Positions 28,146 to 37,719 of a DNA stretch of 64,000 nucleotides are shown in pieces. Position 1 is the stretch's first letter; each line of letters starts with the position of its first letter. Position numbers and translations under genes: made by a program. This DNA is from Dictyoglomus thermophilum H-6-12 (lineage in GTDB: Bacteria; Dictyoglomota; Dictyoglomia; Dictyoglomales; Dictyoglomaceae). Under the pieces are notes generated by a model. The model did no database searches, was not told where the DNA came from, and was given only the letters and a program-made list of their open reading frames with translations. Location: contig NC_011297.1 in NCBI RefSeq assembly GCF_000020965.1, positions 1,832,525 through 1,896,524 of the forward strand, written 5' to 3'.

Positions 28146-29180
28146 TCAATTTTTAGCAAAATATCTCACACTTTCTCTCTCGACAATTCTAACTGGCAAT
28201 ATCACTGTTCTTTCTTTAATAGGCTTTCCTTCAAGATAATCCACAAGCATTTTAGCAGCGATTATTCCCTTCTTCTCAACATCTTGATGGATAGTCGTAA
28301 GTCTTGGCGAAGTTATGAGACTTATGTCAAGATCATCAAATCCCACAATTGATACCTCGTCAGGAATTTTTACCCCCATCTCAATCAGTCCACTCATAAT
28401 CCCCGCAGCCATAATATCTGCAGTGACAAATATGGCAGTAAAGTCTTTTCTTTCACTCAACTTTCTTCCCAACTCTATACATTCTTCTACCCTTGTCCCA
28501 TGTTCATAAACGTTCTCTTTTTTAAAGGGAATACCAAATTCCTCTAAAGCCTTTTTATACCCCTTCAATCTTTCTTCCAAAACTCCCTTAGGCTTAATCT
28601 TAGGAGATACAAATAAAATTTCCCTGTGTCCTTTTTCTATCAAATATTTTGTAGCCAAATAACCCCCTTTAAAATCTTCAAGGCCAACTTTTAAGAACTT
28701 GTCACCATCCACATAACTATCTATAAGTACTACGGGAATTTCCGTTTTTAAAAGTGTCTCATAAAATTCATCCTCAAAAATACCTGTAACTATTACTCCA
28801 TCAAGATTCCAATTTTTCAAAAGAGCAATTAATTCCTCTTTATTGTTTACTGTACGCAACATAATAAAATATCCCCTACTACTTAATTCCTTCTCAACTC
28901 CTCCTAAGAAAACTGTATGAAATGGATCTTGTATAAAACTCCCCCTTGCAGTAGGTATTAAACAATTTATGACCCCTACTATTTTCGAATTTCTTTTAAC
29001 TAAAGATCGTGCAAGCATATTAGGCACATAACCTTTTTCTTCTATTATTTTTTCAATCTTCCTTACTGTTTCAGCAGAAACATGCTCATATTTTTTGTGT
29101 ATGACATTAGAAACTGTAGTAGGACTTACTCCAGCTTCTTTTGCAATGTCTTTTATAGTAATCAAATTCTTTTTTTTCAT
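28146..29180 (-). CDS. LacI/GalR-family transcriptional repressor
   Basis: 344 residues from the ATG at 29180; the longer GTG start lies inside the AAGGGTG ribosome site. The helix-turn-helix ITIKDIAKEAGVSPTTVSNVIHK is near residues 6-28. The ligand domain ends with VSIVGFDDLDISLITSPRLTTIHQ, typical of the family. It is transcribed towards the sugar operon, with two operator-like palindromes in the 255-bp gap between, so it is the likely local repressor. The sugar effector is unknown. Confidence 0.93.
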   Translation of the reverse strand: MKKKNLITIKDIAKEAGVSPTTVSNVIHKKYEHVSAETVRKIEKIIEEKGYVPNMLARSLVKRNSKIVGVINCLIPTARGSFIQDPFHTVFLGGVEKELSSRGYFIMLRTVNNKEELIALLKNWNLDGVIVTGIFEDEFYETLLKTEIPVVLIDSYVDGDKFLKVGLEDFKGGYLATKYLIEKGHREILFVSPKIKPKGVLEERLKGYKKALEEFGIPFKKENVYEHGTRVEECIELGRKLSERKDFTAIFVTADIMAAGIMSGLIEMGVKIPDEVSIVGFDDLDISLITSPRLTTIHQDVEKKGIIAAKMLVDYLEGKPIKERTVILPVRIVERESVRYFAKN

Positions 29181-29386
29181 ACTCTTCACCCTTTTTGCAT
29201 TTTAAAAAATATTATACAAGAAAATACAACTCGTTATCGCTCATAGAATATAAAAATACTCTTTTAGGAAAGCGGTAATAAACAGCCATCTTTCAAATTT
29301 AATTTTTCCTTTATAATATTGTGATAAAATTTCAAAAATAAGACATAAAATAAAGTTATAAAACACTTTTAAAGGGAGGAAAAAAG

Positions 29387-30727
29387 ATGATAAACAGTTT
29401 TCCAAAGACAAAAGAAGAGGTTTTAAAGTATGTTAAAGAGAATAATGTCTACTTCATAGAAATTTGGTTCACAGACATCTTAGGGTACCTAAAAAGTTTT
29501 ACTATAACTGCCCATGAGTTAGAAAAGGCCTTCGAAGAAGGATTGGGTTTTGATGGCTCTTCTGTTAGAGGATTCACAAGAATAGAAGAAAGTGATATGA
29601 TTGCTTTTCCTGAACCAGAAACCTTTACCATCCTTCCTTGGAGACCTAAAGACAAAAAAGTGGCAAGAATGTTTGCAACAATCTTAGAACCAAACGGAAA
29701 ACCCTTTGAAGGAGATCCCAGAAATGTCCTAAGAAGAATGCTTGCAAAAGCAAAAGAATTAGGCTTTACTTATTATGTAGGACCTGAATTAGAATACTTC
29801 TATCTCAAAGCTCCAAGCTCTAACCCTGAAGTTTTAGATTGGGGAGGATATTTTGACTTAATACCCAGAGATGAAGCTATTGATTTAAGACATCAAACAG
29901 TATCAATATTGGAAGAAATGGGTATTGAGGTAGAACTTACTCATCATGAAGTGGCTCCATCTCAGCATGAGATAGATTTTCGATATGCAGAAGCTTTAAC
30001 TATGGCAGATATTGTAATGACAGCAAGATTGGCTGTAAAAGAAGTAGCATATCTTAATGGAGTTTATGCCACTTTTATGCCTAAACCCCTCTTTGGCCAA
30101 AATGGATCTGGAATGCATGTTCATATGAGTTTATTCAAAAATGGCAAAAATGCCTTCTTTGATCCTAACGATAAATATCATCTTTCTGATACTGCAAAAC
30201 ACTTTATCGCAGGTCTTTTAAAACATGCAAAAGAGATAACCCTTATTACTAACCAATGGGTAAATTCTTACAAGAGATTAGTACCTGGATATGAGGCTCC
30301 TGTTTATATATCTTGGGCTATGAGAAATAGATCTGACCTTATAAGAGTTCCTATGTATAAGCCTGGAAAGGAAGAAGCAACAAGAATTGAGTACAGGGCT
30401 CCTGATCCTGCTTGTAATCCATATTTAGCTTTTGCTGTAATACTTGCTGCAGGTCTCGAAGGAATAGAAAAGAAATATCCTCTTCCTGAGCCTATAGAAG
30501 AAAATGTTTATCATATGACCGAAGAAGAAAGAAGAAAAAGAGGAATAGAAAGCCTTCCTGGAAGCTTAATTGAGGCCATAGAAATAACAGAAAAAAGTGA
30601 ATTAGTAAGAAAAGCATTAGGAGATCATGTTTTCACAAACTTTATAGAGAACAAAAAGATAGAATGGGACAATTATAGAAAACAAGTTACTACCTATGAA
30701 TTAGAAACCTATTTACCTGTACTATAA
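29387..30727 (+). CDS. glnA: Glutamine synthetase, type I (alpha subgroup-like)
   Basis: 446 residues. Ammonia assimilation: glutamate + NH3 + ATP to glutamine. Visible signatures are the beta-grasp DGSSVRGF region, the metal-binding YYVGPELEYF motif, the ATP-site segment FMPKPLFGQNGSGMHVHMSL and NRSDLIRVP near the glutamate site. The C-terminal part has ENVYHMTEEERRKRGIESLPGSL without the 25-residue insertion or adenylylation-tyrosine context of GSI-beta, so it is probably not controlled by adenylylation. GGGAGG precedes the ATG. It is monocistronic, with a terminator directly after. Confidence 0.97.
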   Translation: MINSFPKTKEEVLKYVKENNVYFIEIWFTDILGYLKSFTITAHELEKAFEEGLGFDGSSVRGFTRIEESDMIAFPEPETFTILPWRPKDKKVARMFATILEPNGKPFEGDPRNVLRRMLAKAKELGFTYYVGPELEYFYLKAPSSNPEVLDWGGYFDLIPRDEAIDLRHQTVSILEEMGIEVELTHHEVAPSQHEIDFRYAEALTMADIVMTARLAVKEVAYLNGVYATFMPKPLFGQNGSGMHVHMSLFKNGKNAFFDPNDKYHLSDTAKHFIAGLLKHAKEITLITNQWVNSYKRLVPGYEAPVYISWAMRNRSDLIRVPMYKPGKEEATRIEYRAPDPACNPYLAFAVILAAGLEGIEKKYPLPEPIEENVYHMTEEERRKRGIESLPGSLIEAIEITEKSELVRKALGDHVFTNFIENKKIEWDNYRKQVTTYELETYLPVL

Positions 30728-30759
30728 AAAAGAGGGGGACATTGCGTCTCCCTCTTTTT
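30726..30759 (+). terminator. Rho-independent terminator after glnA
   Basis: AGAGGGGGAC (30731-30740) pairs with GTCTCCCTCT (30746-30755) with one G-T wobble and a 5-nt loop, followed by TTTT. Confidence 0.88.
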
Positions 30760-30818
30760 CATTTCCAAAGAACTATAATATAATCATCCGTAGCGGTTTT
30801 TAAAAATAGGAGGTAAAT

Positions 30819-32057
30819 ATGTTTCTTTGGATTTTTTTAATATTTATAATAGGAAAAGAAATCGTTCATGCTTATCTTAGCTGGAGGAACCTAAAGTATG
30901 CCACATCTCATAAAGAAATCCCTGACATACTTAAGGATATAATAACGGAGGAAAATTTCAAAAAAGCTAAAAGCTATCTAAAGGATAATACCATATTTGG
31001 TTTTATCAGTCAGGCCTTTGATTTAGTAATTACTTTAGTCTTCTTATTTTTCCTTTATCCCTATATTGAGAATTTTGTATCTTCTATTACATCTTCTTTT
31101 GTTCTTCAAGGACTTCTATTCTTTGCAATTTCTGGACTTATAAACTTAATCTTATCCCTACCCTTTCAAATCTACGATACTTTTGTTATAGAACAGAAAT
31201 ATGGATTTAATACAATGACTGTAAAAACCTTTATCTTGGATATCATAAAGTCTATTATAATATCGGTAATCTTAGGTACCCCAATTCTCTCGCTCTTGCT
31301 TTACATAATAAAAGTAGATCCAAATTTCTGGTGGAAGTTTGCTCTTGTGGTAATTTTCTTCGAGGTTTTCATGATTTACATATATCCAGTACTCATAGCC
31401 CCTCTTTTCAATAAGTTTATTCCTTTAGAAGAGGGAGAACTGAAAAATAAAATAATGGAAATTGCAGATAAAAATGGATTTAAAATAAGTAATGTATTTA
31501 TCATGGATGCTTCTCGAAGGACAAAAAAACAAAACGCTTACCTTACTGGTCTTGGAAAAACAAGAAGAGTAGTACTATATGACACTATACTCTCCTATCC
31601 CCAAGAAGAAATACTTGCCATATTTGCCCATGAATTAGGACATCATAAGAAGGGACATATCACCAAATCATCAATTCTATCAATAGTCTTTTATGTTCTA
31701 TATATATACTTAACCTTTTTAGTATATAAAAAAGCTCCTTTTACTCAATATTTCGGAATTAAAAAAGAATTTACCATACTTCTATATTCTTTCATGTTCA
31801 TTTCTTCTCTATTCTATTTCATAACTCCATTAGTGAATGCCATATCCAGAAGATTTGAATATGAAGCAGACAAATTCTCTGCCGAAATTCTTAACACTCC
31901 TTATCCCCTAATCAACGCTCTTAAGAGATTAATAAAAGAAAATCTATCCAACATTTATCCTGATCCCTTATTCCGCACATGGTATTATTCCCATCCAGCT
32001 CCTGTAGAAAGAATATACAGTCTACTAACTTTAGATAAGGAGGCAAAAAGCAAATGA
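30819..32057 (+). CDS. M48 family (Ste24/CAAX-type) membrane metalloprotease
   Basis: 412 residues with several membrane helices. The zinc site HELGHHKKGH is near residue 270 and the third ligand Glu lies in FEYEADKFSAE near 345. The N-terminal region (ISGLINLILSLPFQIYDTFVIEQKYGFNTMT) is typical of the Ste24-like clan with an N-terminal membrane chamber. In bacteria such enzymes are thought to take part in membrane protein quality control. AGGAGG precedes the ATG. It overlaps nadE by 4 bases. Confidence 0.93.
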   Translation: MFLWIFLIFIIGKEIVHAYLSWRNLKYATSHKEIPDILKDIITEENFKKAKSYLKDNTIFGFISQAFDLVITLVFLFFLYPYIENFVSSITSSFVLQGLLFFAISGLINLILSLPFQIYDTFVIEQKYGFNTMTVKTFILDIIKSIIISVILGTPILSLLLYIIKVDPNFWWKFALVVIFFEVFMIYIYPVLIAPLFNKFIPLEEGELKNKIMEIADKNGFKISNVFIMDASRRTKKQNAYLTGLGKTRRVVLYDTILSYPQEEILAIFAHELGHHKKGHITKSSILSIVFYVLYIYLTFLVYKKAPFTQYFGIKKEFTILLYSFMFISSLFYFITPLVNAISRRFEYEADKFSAEILNTPYPLINALKRLIKENLSNIYPDPLFRTWYYSHPAPVERIYSLLTLDKEAKSK

Positions 32058-33637
32058 AAATCACTTTAGCTCAAATAAATCCCACTATTGGAGATATAGA
32101 AGGAAATTTAATAAAGATAAAAAATGCCATATTAAAAGCTATTTCCGATAAAAGTGACGTGATTATCTTTCCAGAGCTTTCCTTGTTGGGATATCCCCCT
32201 TTTGATCTCTTAAAGAATAGAATTATTAGAGATAAATTAGAAAGAGCACTTCAAAAAATCTTAGAAGAAAAATTCTCCATAAATATTCTTTTAGGAGCTC
32301 CCTATTTTGAAAATAATAAAACCTATGACAGTGTATATTGGATAAAGGAAAATAAAGTAATAAAAAGAATTGATAAATTCTATTTCTCAAATGATCCGTT
32401 AGGTCAGAATGATTATTTCTCCAAGGATGCAAAGCCGGAATATATAGAAATAAATGATAAAAAGATCGCAATATTAATAAGTGATGATACTCTCTTTTCC
32501 TATGATTTCTCAGGGTTTAATGATTACCTTAAAAACTCTAATTTAATTCTTATAGTATCCTCCTCTTTTTACTACTTTGGAAAAAGGAAAGAAAAAATTG
32601 AAAAAATATCTAATTTTGCAAAGAACTTAGGTAAAAAAGTTATTTATATTAACCAGGTAGGAGGAAATGGAGAGTTAGTTTTTGAAGGAGGAAGTCTTGT
32701 GATTTCTGAAGAAGGAACTGTAATTTTTGAAGGAGAAATCTTCAACGAAGACATTAAAACAATAGACCTTGAAAGTCTTTTCCCAATACTCCACAAAAAT
32801 GAAGACCTTTCCTTTCTATATAACAGCCTTGTCATGGGGTTAAGAGATTTTATAAAAAAATCTGGCTTTAGAAAAGCTGTAATAGGGCTTTCTGGGGGCA
32901 TAGATTCTGCTCTTGTAGCTTGTATAGCCACAGAAGCCTTAGGAAAAGACAATGTTCTTGGTGTAAGTCTTCCCTCTATTTACACCTCTAAAGAAAGCAT
33001 AGAGGATGCCAAAATACTCTCTCAAAACTTAGGTATCGAATTTAGAATAATTCCTATAAGTGAGATTTTTTACTCCTATCTAAAAGAATTAAATCCGTCA
33101 GAAAAACCTGTAATGGATGTTGCCGAAGAAAATCTACAATCAAGAATAAGAGGTAATGTTTTAATGTTTATATCTAACAGGGAAGGATACCTCCTCCTTG
33201 CTACAGGAAATAGATCGGAAGCGCTCACAGGCTATTGTACTTTATATGGAGATACTGCAGGAGCCATAGAAGTTATTGGAGATATATATAAAACCACTGT
33301 GTATGAACTTGCAAATTATATAAACAAAGAAAAAGAAATTATACCTCAAAACATAATTACCAAGGCTCCTTCTGCAGAATTAAGACCAGGACAAAAAGAT
33401 GAAGATTCTCTTCCCCCTTATTCTGTTCTTGATCCTATACTAAAGGCTTACGTAGATGAAAACAAACCTATGGAAGAAATTCTCCAAATGGGATATAAAG
33501 AAGAGCTTGTGAAAACTGTAATTGAAAAAGTAGAAAAGAGCGAATATAAAAGGAAACAAATCCCTCCTGTTTTAAGAGTAAGGTCTAAAAATCCACTTAG
33601 AGAAAGATTTTTCCCATTAGTTTATAAAATCATATGA
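32054..33637 (+). CDS. nadE: NAD synthetase with degenerate glutaminase domain
   Basis: 527 residues: an N-terminal nitrilase-like domain (1 to about 245) and a C-terminal synthetase domain (about 260-527) with the PP-loop GLSGGIDSAL and TGNRSEALTGYCTLYGD. It converts deamido-NAD to NAD. In the glutaminase half, Glu41 (FPELS) and Lys108 are kept, but the expected nucleophile Cys of the ICED motif is Ser143 (LISDD, codon AGT at 32480-32482). Ammonia release from glutamine is therefore probably lost and the enzyme likely uses free ammonia. Its start overlaps the protease stop (ATGA). Confidence 0.93.
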   Translation: MKITLAQINPTIGDIEGNLIKIKNAILKAISDKSDVIIFPELSLLGYPPFDLLKNRIIRDKLERALQKILEEKFSINILLGAPYFENNKTYDSVYWIKENKVIKRIDKFYFSNDPLGQNDYFSKDAKPEYIEINDKKIAILISDDTLFSYDFSGFNDYLKNSNLILIVSSSFYYFGKRKEKIEKISNFAKNLGKKVIYINQVGGNGELVFEGGSLVISEEGTVIFEGEIFNEDIKTIDLESLFPILHKNEDLSFLYNSLVMGLRDFIKKSGFRKAVIGLSGGIDSALVACIATEALGKDNVLGVSLPSIYTSKESIEDAKILSQNLGIEFRIIPISEIFYSYLKELNPSEKPVMDVAEENLQSRIRGNVLMFISNREGYLLLATGNRSEALTGYCTLYGDTAGAIEVIGDIYKTTVYELANYINKEKEIIPQNIITKAPSAELRPGQKDEDSLPPYSVLDPILKAYVDENKPMEEILQMGYKEELVKTVIEKVEKSEYKRKQIPPVLRVRSKNPLRERFFPLVYKII

Positions 33638-33680
33638 TATAATTCTTTAGATAAGTTTCAATAATAGGAGGTGTAACTTA

Positions 33681-35603
33681 ATGAGAAGAAATCGTTTTAC
33701 AGCCGAACAAGTAGATGAAAAGGATATAGAATACCTAAAAGCTCTTGCTCACAAATGCAGAGGCGATATTCTAAAGATGACAACTCTTGCTGGTTCAGGA
33801 CATCCTGGTGGCTCCATGTCATCCATAGAAATGTACTTAACCCTGTACTATTTTGCCAATGTTGACCCCAAAGATCCTAAAAATCCTGATAGGGATAGAA
33901 TCATTATCAGTCATGGACATACCTCTCCAGGCGTATATTCTGCCTTAGGAAATTTAGGATTTTTTAATATCGACGAAGCTATAGCCTACTTCAGACTCGC
34001 AGGAAGTATATTTGAAGGACACGTAGAAAGATACGTTCCTGGAGTTGAATGGAGTACTGGAAATTTAGGCCAAGGACTTTCTGCAGGATGTGGAATGGCT
34101 ATTTCTGCAAAACTTCTTAAAAAAGATTTCCACGTCTTTGTAGTTATGGGAGATGGAGAACAGCAAAAAGGCCAAATCTCCGAAGCCCGAAGATTTGCTA
34201 AAAAATATAACCTATCTAATTTGACTGTACTCATAGACTATAACAAATTACAACTCTCAGGGCCTCTTTCTGAAATAATGCCTCAGAATATTAAAGAAAA
34301 TTATCTTGCCGATGGATGGGAAGTAATAGAAGTAGATGGACACGATTTCAAAGCTCTTTACAAAGCCATAAGAGAAGCAATCTATGATAACAAGCCTACA
34401 GCTATTCTTGCCCACACCATTATGGGTAAGGGCGTATCATTTATGGAAAACAAATTCGAGTTTCATGGAAGAGCATTAAAGCCTGACGAATACAAAAAAG
34501 CCTTAGAAGAATTAGGGATTGAAGATGATCTTGAAAAATACAAAAAAATGAGAGAGGAATTTAAACCTTCTGGAAAACATATAATAGAGCCTTATACCAT
34601 AAACATAAATATAGGTACTCCCTTTACTTATGAAAAAGACGCAAAGATAGATAATAGAGGTGCTTTTGGGAAAGCCCTTGCAGATCTTGGAAAACTAAAT
34701 GTAGGAAAGGAAGGAACAACACCTATAGCAGTGGTAGATTGCGATCTAATGGAATCAGTAAGAACTCATGAGTTTGGTAAAATAGCTCCTGAGAATTTCT
34801 TTGAGGTAGGTATACAGGAACATAATGCAGCAACTCTTGCAGGAGCATTATCCTCTCAAGGAGTAATTACATTTTTCGCAGATTTTGGCGTTTTTGGCGT
34901 TGATGAAACCTACAATCAGCATAGACTAAACGATATTAACTTTACAAATTTAAAAGTTATTGTCACTCACTGCGGACTTGATGTAGGTGAAGATGGAAAA
35001 ACTCATCAATGTATTGACTACATCGGAGCTTTTAGAAATCTCTTTGGTTTTAAGATTATTGTACCTGCAGATGGAAACCAAACTGATAGAGTAATAAGAT
35101 ATGTAGCAAAAGAATTTGGAAACTTCTTAGTCGCAATGGGAAGGTCTGTAACCCCAATTATTACCGATGAAAATGGCAATCCACTTTTTGGTGGTAATTA
35201 TGAGTTTATATATGGAAAGATGGACAAAGTAAGGGACGGAGATAAAGCTGCAATTATAGCTTGTGGTCCCATGGTAGCAAAGGCAGTACAAGTTTGGGAA
35301 AAATTAAAAGAAAAGGGTATAAAAATTAAAGTTTTTAACTTTACATCTCCTAAAGAAATTGACTGGAACGCTTTATCTGAGGCTGCTAAAACAGGTTTTG
35401 TATTAACATACGAAGATCATAATGTATATACAGGAATAGGCAGTATAATAGCAGAAGCCCTTCTTGAAGGAGGATATAAAGTTAAGTTTAAGAAATTAGG
35501 AGTAAAAGAATACGGACTTTCTGGAAAACCTGATGCTCTTTACAAATTCCAGGGCTTAGATGTAGATTCAGTGGTAGATTTAATAATCAAAGAACTTGAG
35601 TAG
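33681..35603 (+). CDS. tkt: Transketolase
   Basis: 640 residues, single-chain form. The thiamine-diphosphate motif is VVMGDGEQQKGQISEARRFAKKYNLSN (a GDG...N variant near residue 155). The pyrimidine domain has EVGIQEHNAATLAGALSSQG and HCGLDVGEDGKTHQ. It is a pentose phosphate enzyme moving two-carbon units and fits downstream of the Gnd encoded at 51.3 kb. A TATAAT at 33638-33643 directly after nadE suggests its own promoter, and AGGAGG precedes the ATG. Confidence 0.96.
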   Translation: MRRNRFTAEQVDEKDIEYLKALAHKCRGDILKMTTLAGSGHPGGSMSSIEMYLTLYYFANVDPKDPKNPDRDRIIISHGHTSPGVYSALGNLGFFNIDEAIAYFRLAGSIFEGHVERYVPGVEWSTGNLGQGLSAGCGMAISAKLLKKDFHVFVVMGDGEQQKGQISEARRFAKKYNLSNLTVLIDYNKLQLSGPLSEIMPQNIKENYLADGWEVIEVDGHDFKALYKAIREAIYDNKPTAILAHTIMGKGVSFMENKFEFHGRALKPDEYKKALEELGIEDDLEKYKKMREEFKPSGKHIIEPYTININIGTPFTYEKDAKIDNRGAFGKALADLGKLNVGKEGTTPIAVVDCDLMESVRTHEFGKIAPENFFEVGIQEHNAATLAGALSSQGVITFFADFGVFGVDETYNQHRLNDINFTNLKVIVTHCGLDVGEDGKTHQCIDYIGAFRNLFGFKIIVPADGNQTDRVIRYVAKEFGNFLVAMGRSVTPIITDENGNPLFGGNYEFIYGKMDKVRDGDKAAIIACGPMVAKAVQVWEKLKEKGIKIKVFNFTSPKEIDWNALSEAAKTGFVLTYEDHNVYTGIGSIIAEALLEGGYKVKFKKLGVKEYGLSGKPDALYKFQGLDVDSVVDLIIKELE

Positions 35604-35619
35604 TAATAAATTAAAAATT

Positions 35620-35647
35620 AAAGGGGAGGAAATTTATCCTCCCCTTT
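35620..35647. terminator. Bidirectional terminator between tkt and the CE15-like gene
   Basis: AAAGGGGAGGA (35620-35630) pairs with TCCTCCCCTTT (35637-35647). T-rich sequence follows on the plus strand. The minus-strand stop codon (35634) lies in the loop, so one hairpin serves both convergent genes. Confidence 0.85.
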
Positions 35648-36677
35648 TTGTCTTATTAAAAATGAACTCACAAAAATCTATTAAATTATCAATATCTTCA
35701 CGACAAATAGTATGTCCTCCTTCTCTATAGGCAAATCTAATCCTTTCAGCATACCCCCAAAATTCATAAACTTTTTTAGCTTCTAAGAAAGCACGCCAGG
35801 TTCCCTCGGGATCTGTCCATAGATCAGCATACCCTCCAGTGATAATTAAACCTCTCGGAGCACAGAGAGCTAATAATAGATGTTGATCAAAAGGTAATCT
35901 GTTCACATCATCAAACTCCCTAAAAATATCATTAAACCAATGAGCCTCTGAAGGACTCTGTAAGTTTGAAAATGGTTCAGAAGAAGGAGAAGCATATCTA
36001 AAAAGCGCAGTACCTCCTGCCCCTGAAGCATGAGGATTCACAATAAGAAACCTCTCGTCAAAAGCACCTGCTAAAATAGCAGCTTTACCAAAACGAGAAA
36101 AACCCGTAATAACTGACTTATAAGGATCTATTTTAGAAAAAGCCCCTTTACAGATTATATCCATAACCTTAGAAGCACCCCAACCCCATGCCATAAGTAC
36201 TCCAGCACTCTTTCTTACATCCTTTGAGTAAGGATAGATCTCATAAAAAGCTCCTTGATGGGTAAAGTCATCCTTTGCTACTTGATAAGGATCAAAAATT
36301 ACTACAGAATAACCCTTAGATGTAATATAAGGAATATGTTCTCCAATAAAACCAATAACTACAATAACAGGATATGGAGGATTAAAATTTTTCTCTTCAG
36401 GAAGGCTAAATCTTGCATTAAAAGTTGTTTCTCTATTTCCCTTTCTTATCCTAATACTTACTGTGTTTTCGTTAACTTTATAATCTACTTCTTCCTCAGA
36501 AGTATCAGGATAATAACCATACATATAAAATTGGTAGAGTTCTTTGATTTCTTGTCTTCTTCTATCCCAATCCTCCAAGTTCTCCCCTCTACTGCCATCA
36601 AAAAAAGTAAAGGGGTCAGGAAGATCATATAATAAGGGTAAATCCTTAGGTTTAGGGTATCTCTCAGATCTTTGCAT
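35634..36677 (-). CDS. CE15-like esterase (glucuronoyl esterase family alpha/beta hydrolase)
   Basis: 347 residues from the ATG at 36677. The nucleophile motif is VITGFSRFGKAA, matching the GxSRxGK of CE15 glucuronoyl esterases, and the catalytic His is in REGGHTIC near the C-terminus. CE15 enzymes split the ester between lignin alcohols and glucuronic acid of xylan. No signal peptide is seen, unlike the secreted members, so this one would act on small imported esters. Acetyl-xylan-esterase-like activity is an alternative. It lies 15-16 bp after an unknown gene on the same strand. Confidence 0.75.
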   Translation of the reverse strand: MQRSERYPKPKDLPLLYDLPDPFTFFDGSRGENLEDWDRRRQEIKELYQFYMYGYYPDTSEEEVDYKVNENTVSIRIRKGNRETTFNARFSLPEEKNFNPPYPVIVVIGFIGEHIPYITSKGYSVVIFDPYQVAKDDFTHQGAFYEIYPYSKDVRKSAGVLMAWGWGASKVMDIICKGAFSKIDPYKSVITGFSRFGKAAILAGAFDERFLIVNPHASGAGGTALFRYASPSSEPFSNLQSPSEAHWFNDIFREFDDVNRLPFDQHLLLALCAPRGLIITGGYADLWTDPEGTWRAFLEAKKVYEFWGYAERIRFAYREGGHTICREDIDNLIDFCEFIFNKTKRGG

Positions 36678-36692
36678 CAACTCAGAAGATTA

Positions 36693-37619
36693 TTAATCTC
36701 TTCTAAATATATTTTCCTCTGTAGGAGGCCAAAGGACATTCTCTTCCTGCATGAGATTAAAGGCATAAAGTTCCACATTTTCTGCCACAATTTCTTCTCT
36801 CTCTCGTATAGCCCTAAGTAGTCTTGCATAGAGTCTTTCTATTTCTTTAGCTAAAAAGTAAAGCTCTTCATTAGATTCAATTTTACAACTCCAAGTTTTC
36901 TTATCAAACTTTATATTTACAGGCCCCTGATAACTTTCTAAAGGAAGTAACATAAGTTCCGTAGTATTTTGTCCCCATTTCTCCACTAAAGTTCTCGCAA
37001 TAGCAGAAAGAAGTTTTTCAGAAAATTCTATAATCTTCCTCCTAGCTTCCTTCTCCCAAAGTTCAAGATAATCTTTAACTTCTATGGTATCAAGAGCATA
37101 CACACTAATGAAACCATAAGGGGGAAGCACAACAGGGGGAGGATTGGTAGGTTTACCCTTTTTAAAAATCCAGAATTTAACATCCTCAGCACTTCTATAT
37201 AAAACAACCCCACTAAATTCTCTATTTTGAAGGGCAGTGAAAAATTTTGTTGGTATAATAGTATTAGCATCTAAGTCTACATAAAGGGGAGTTCCTACAT
37301 AAATAGCTGAGAGTACAAGAATAAGTACCACATCTGTGGGATAATAAGTAATCTTTCCATACCCTTGCTGAATCTGTCTCATTATAAAATCAACGGCTTC
37401 AATCCCTTCTAAAACTTTTTCATTTTCAACTTTAGCAAAGAAGGCCTTCCCCTCAAAAACAAAAATCGCTCCACGTACTTTCTCAGAATTATATATAATG
37501 ACACCTGTAGCCTTTTCAGCCCTCAACTTTTTTATAAACCTTTCTGCATTAAGTAAGGCAGCAGGGAGATTTTCAAATTCAGGTTTTACTCTTTCCAAAA
37601 GATACATAAATTCTTTCAT
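36693..37619 (-). CDS. Protein of unknown function with two tandem DUF4388-like modules
   Basis: 308 residues from the ATG at 37619 (GGGGGAG 6 nt upstream). Two similar segments are visible: ATGVIIYNSEKVRGAIFVFEGKAFFA (near 42-67) and FSGVVLYRSAEDVKFWIFKKGKPTN (near 135-160). They share the hydrophobic-GV..-x-.-W/I-F..GK pattern of DUF4388-type modules. The C-terminal half is helical. No catalytic motif or membrane segment is seen. The gene at 45014-46027 has a similar plan. Such modules occur in bacterial signalling or gliding-related proteins, but function here is unknown. Confidence 0.5.
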   Translation of the reverse strand: MKEFMYLLERVKPEFENLPAALLNAERFIKKLRAEKATGVIIYNSEKVRGAIFVFEGKAFFAKVENEKVLEGIEAVDFIMRQIQQGYGKITYYPTDVVLILVLSAIYVGTPLYVDLDANTIIPTKFFTALQNREFSGVVLYRSAEDVKFWIFKKGKPTNPPPVVLPPYGFISVYALDTIEVKDYLELWEKEARRKIIEFSEKLLSAIARTLVEKWGQNTTELMLLPLESYQGPVNIKFDKKTWSCKIESNEELYFLAKEIERLYARLLRAIREREEIVAENVELYAFNLMQEENVLWPPTEENIFRRD

Positions 37620-37719
37620 AAACTTCTCCCCCATAATAAAAAATTCCCTGTTAAAAGTTTAACATAAAATAAGTTAAAATAAAAGATATTACAAACAAAA
37701 AATATGGAGGTAATAAAGA

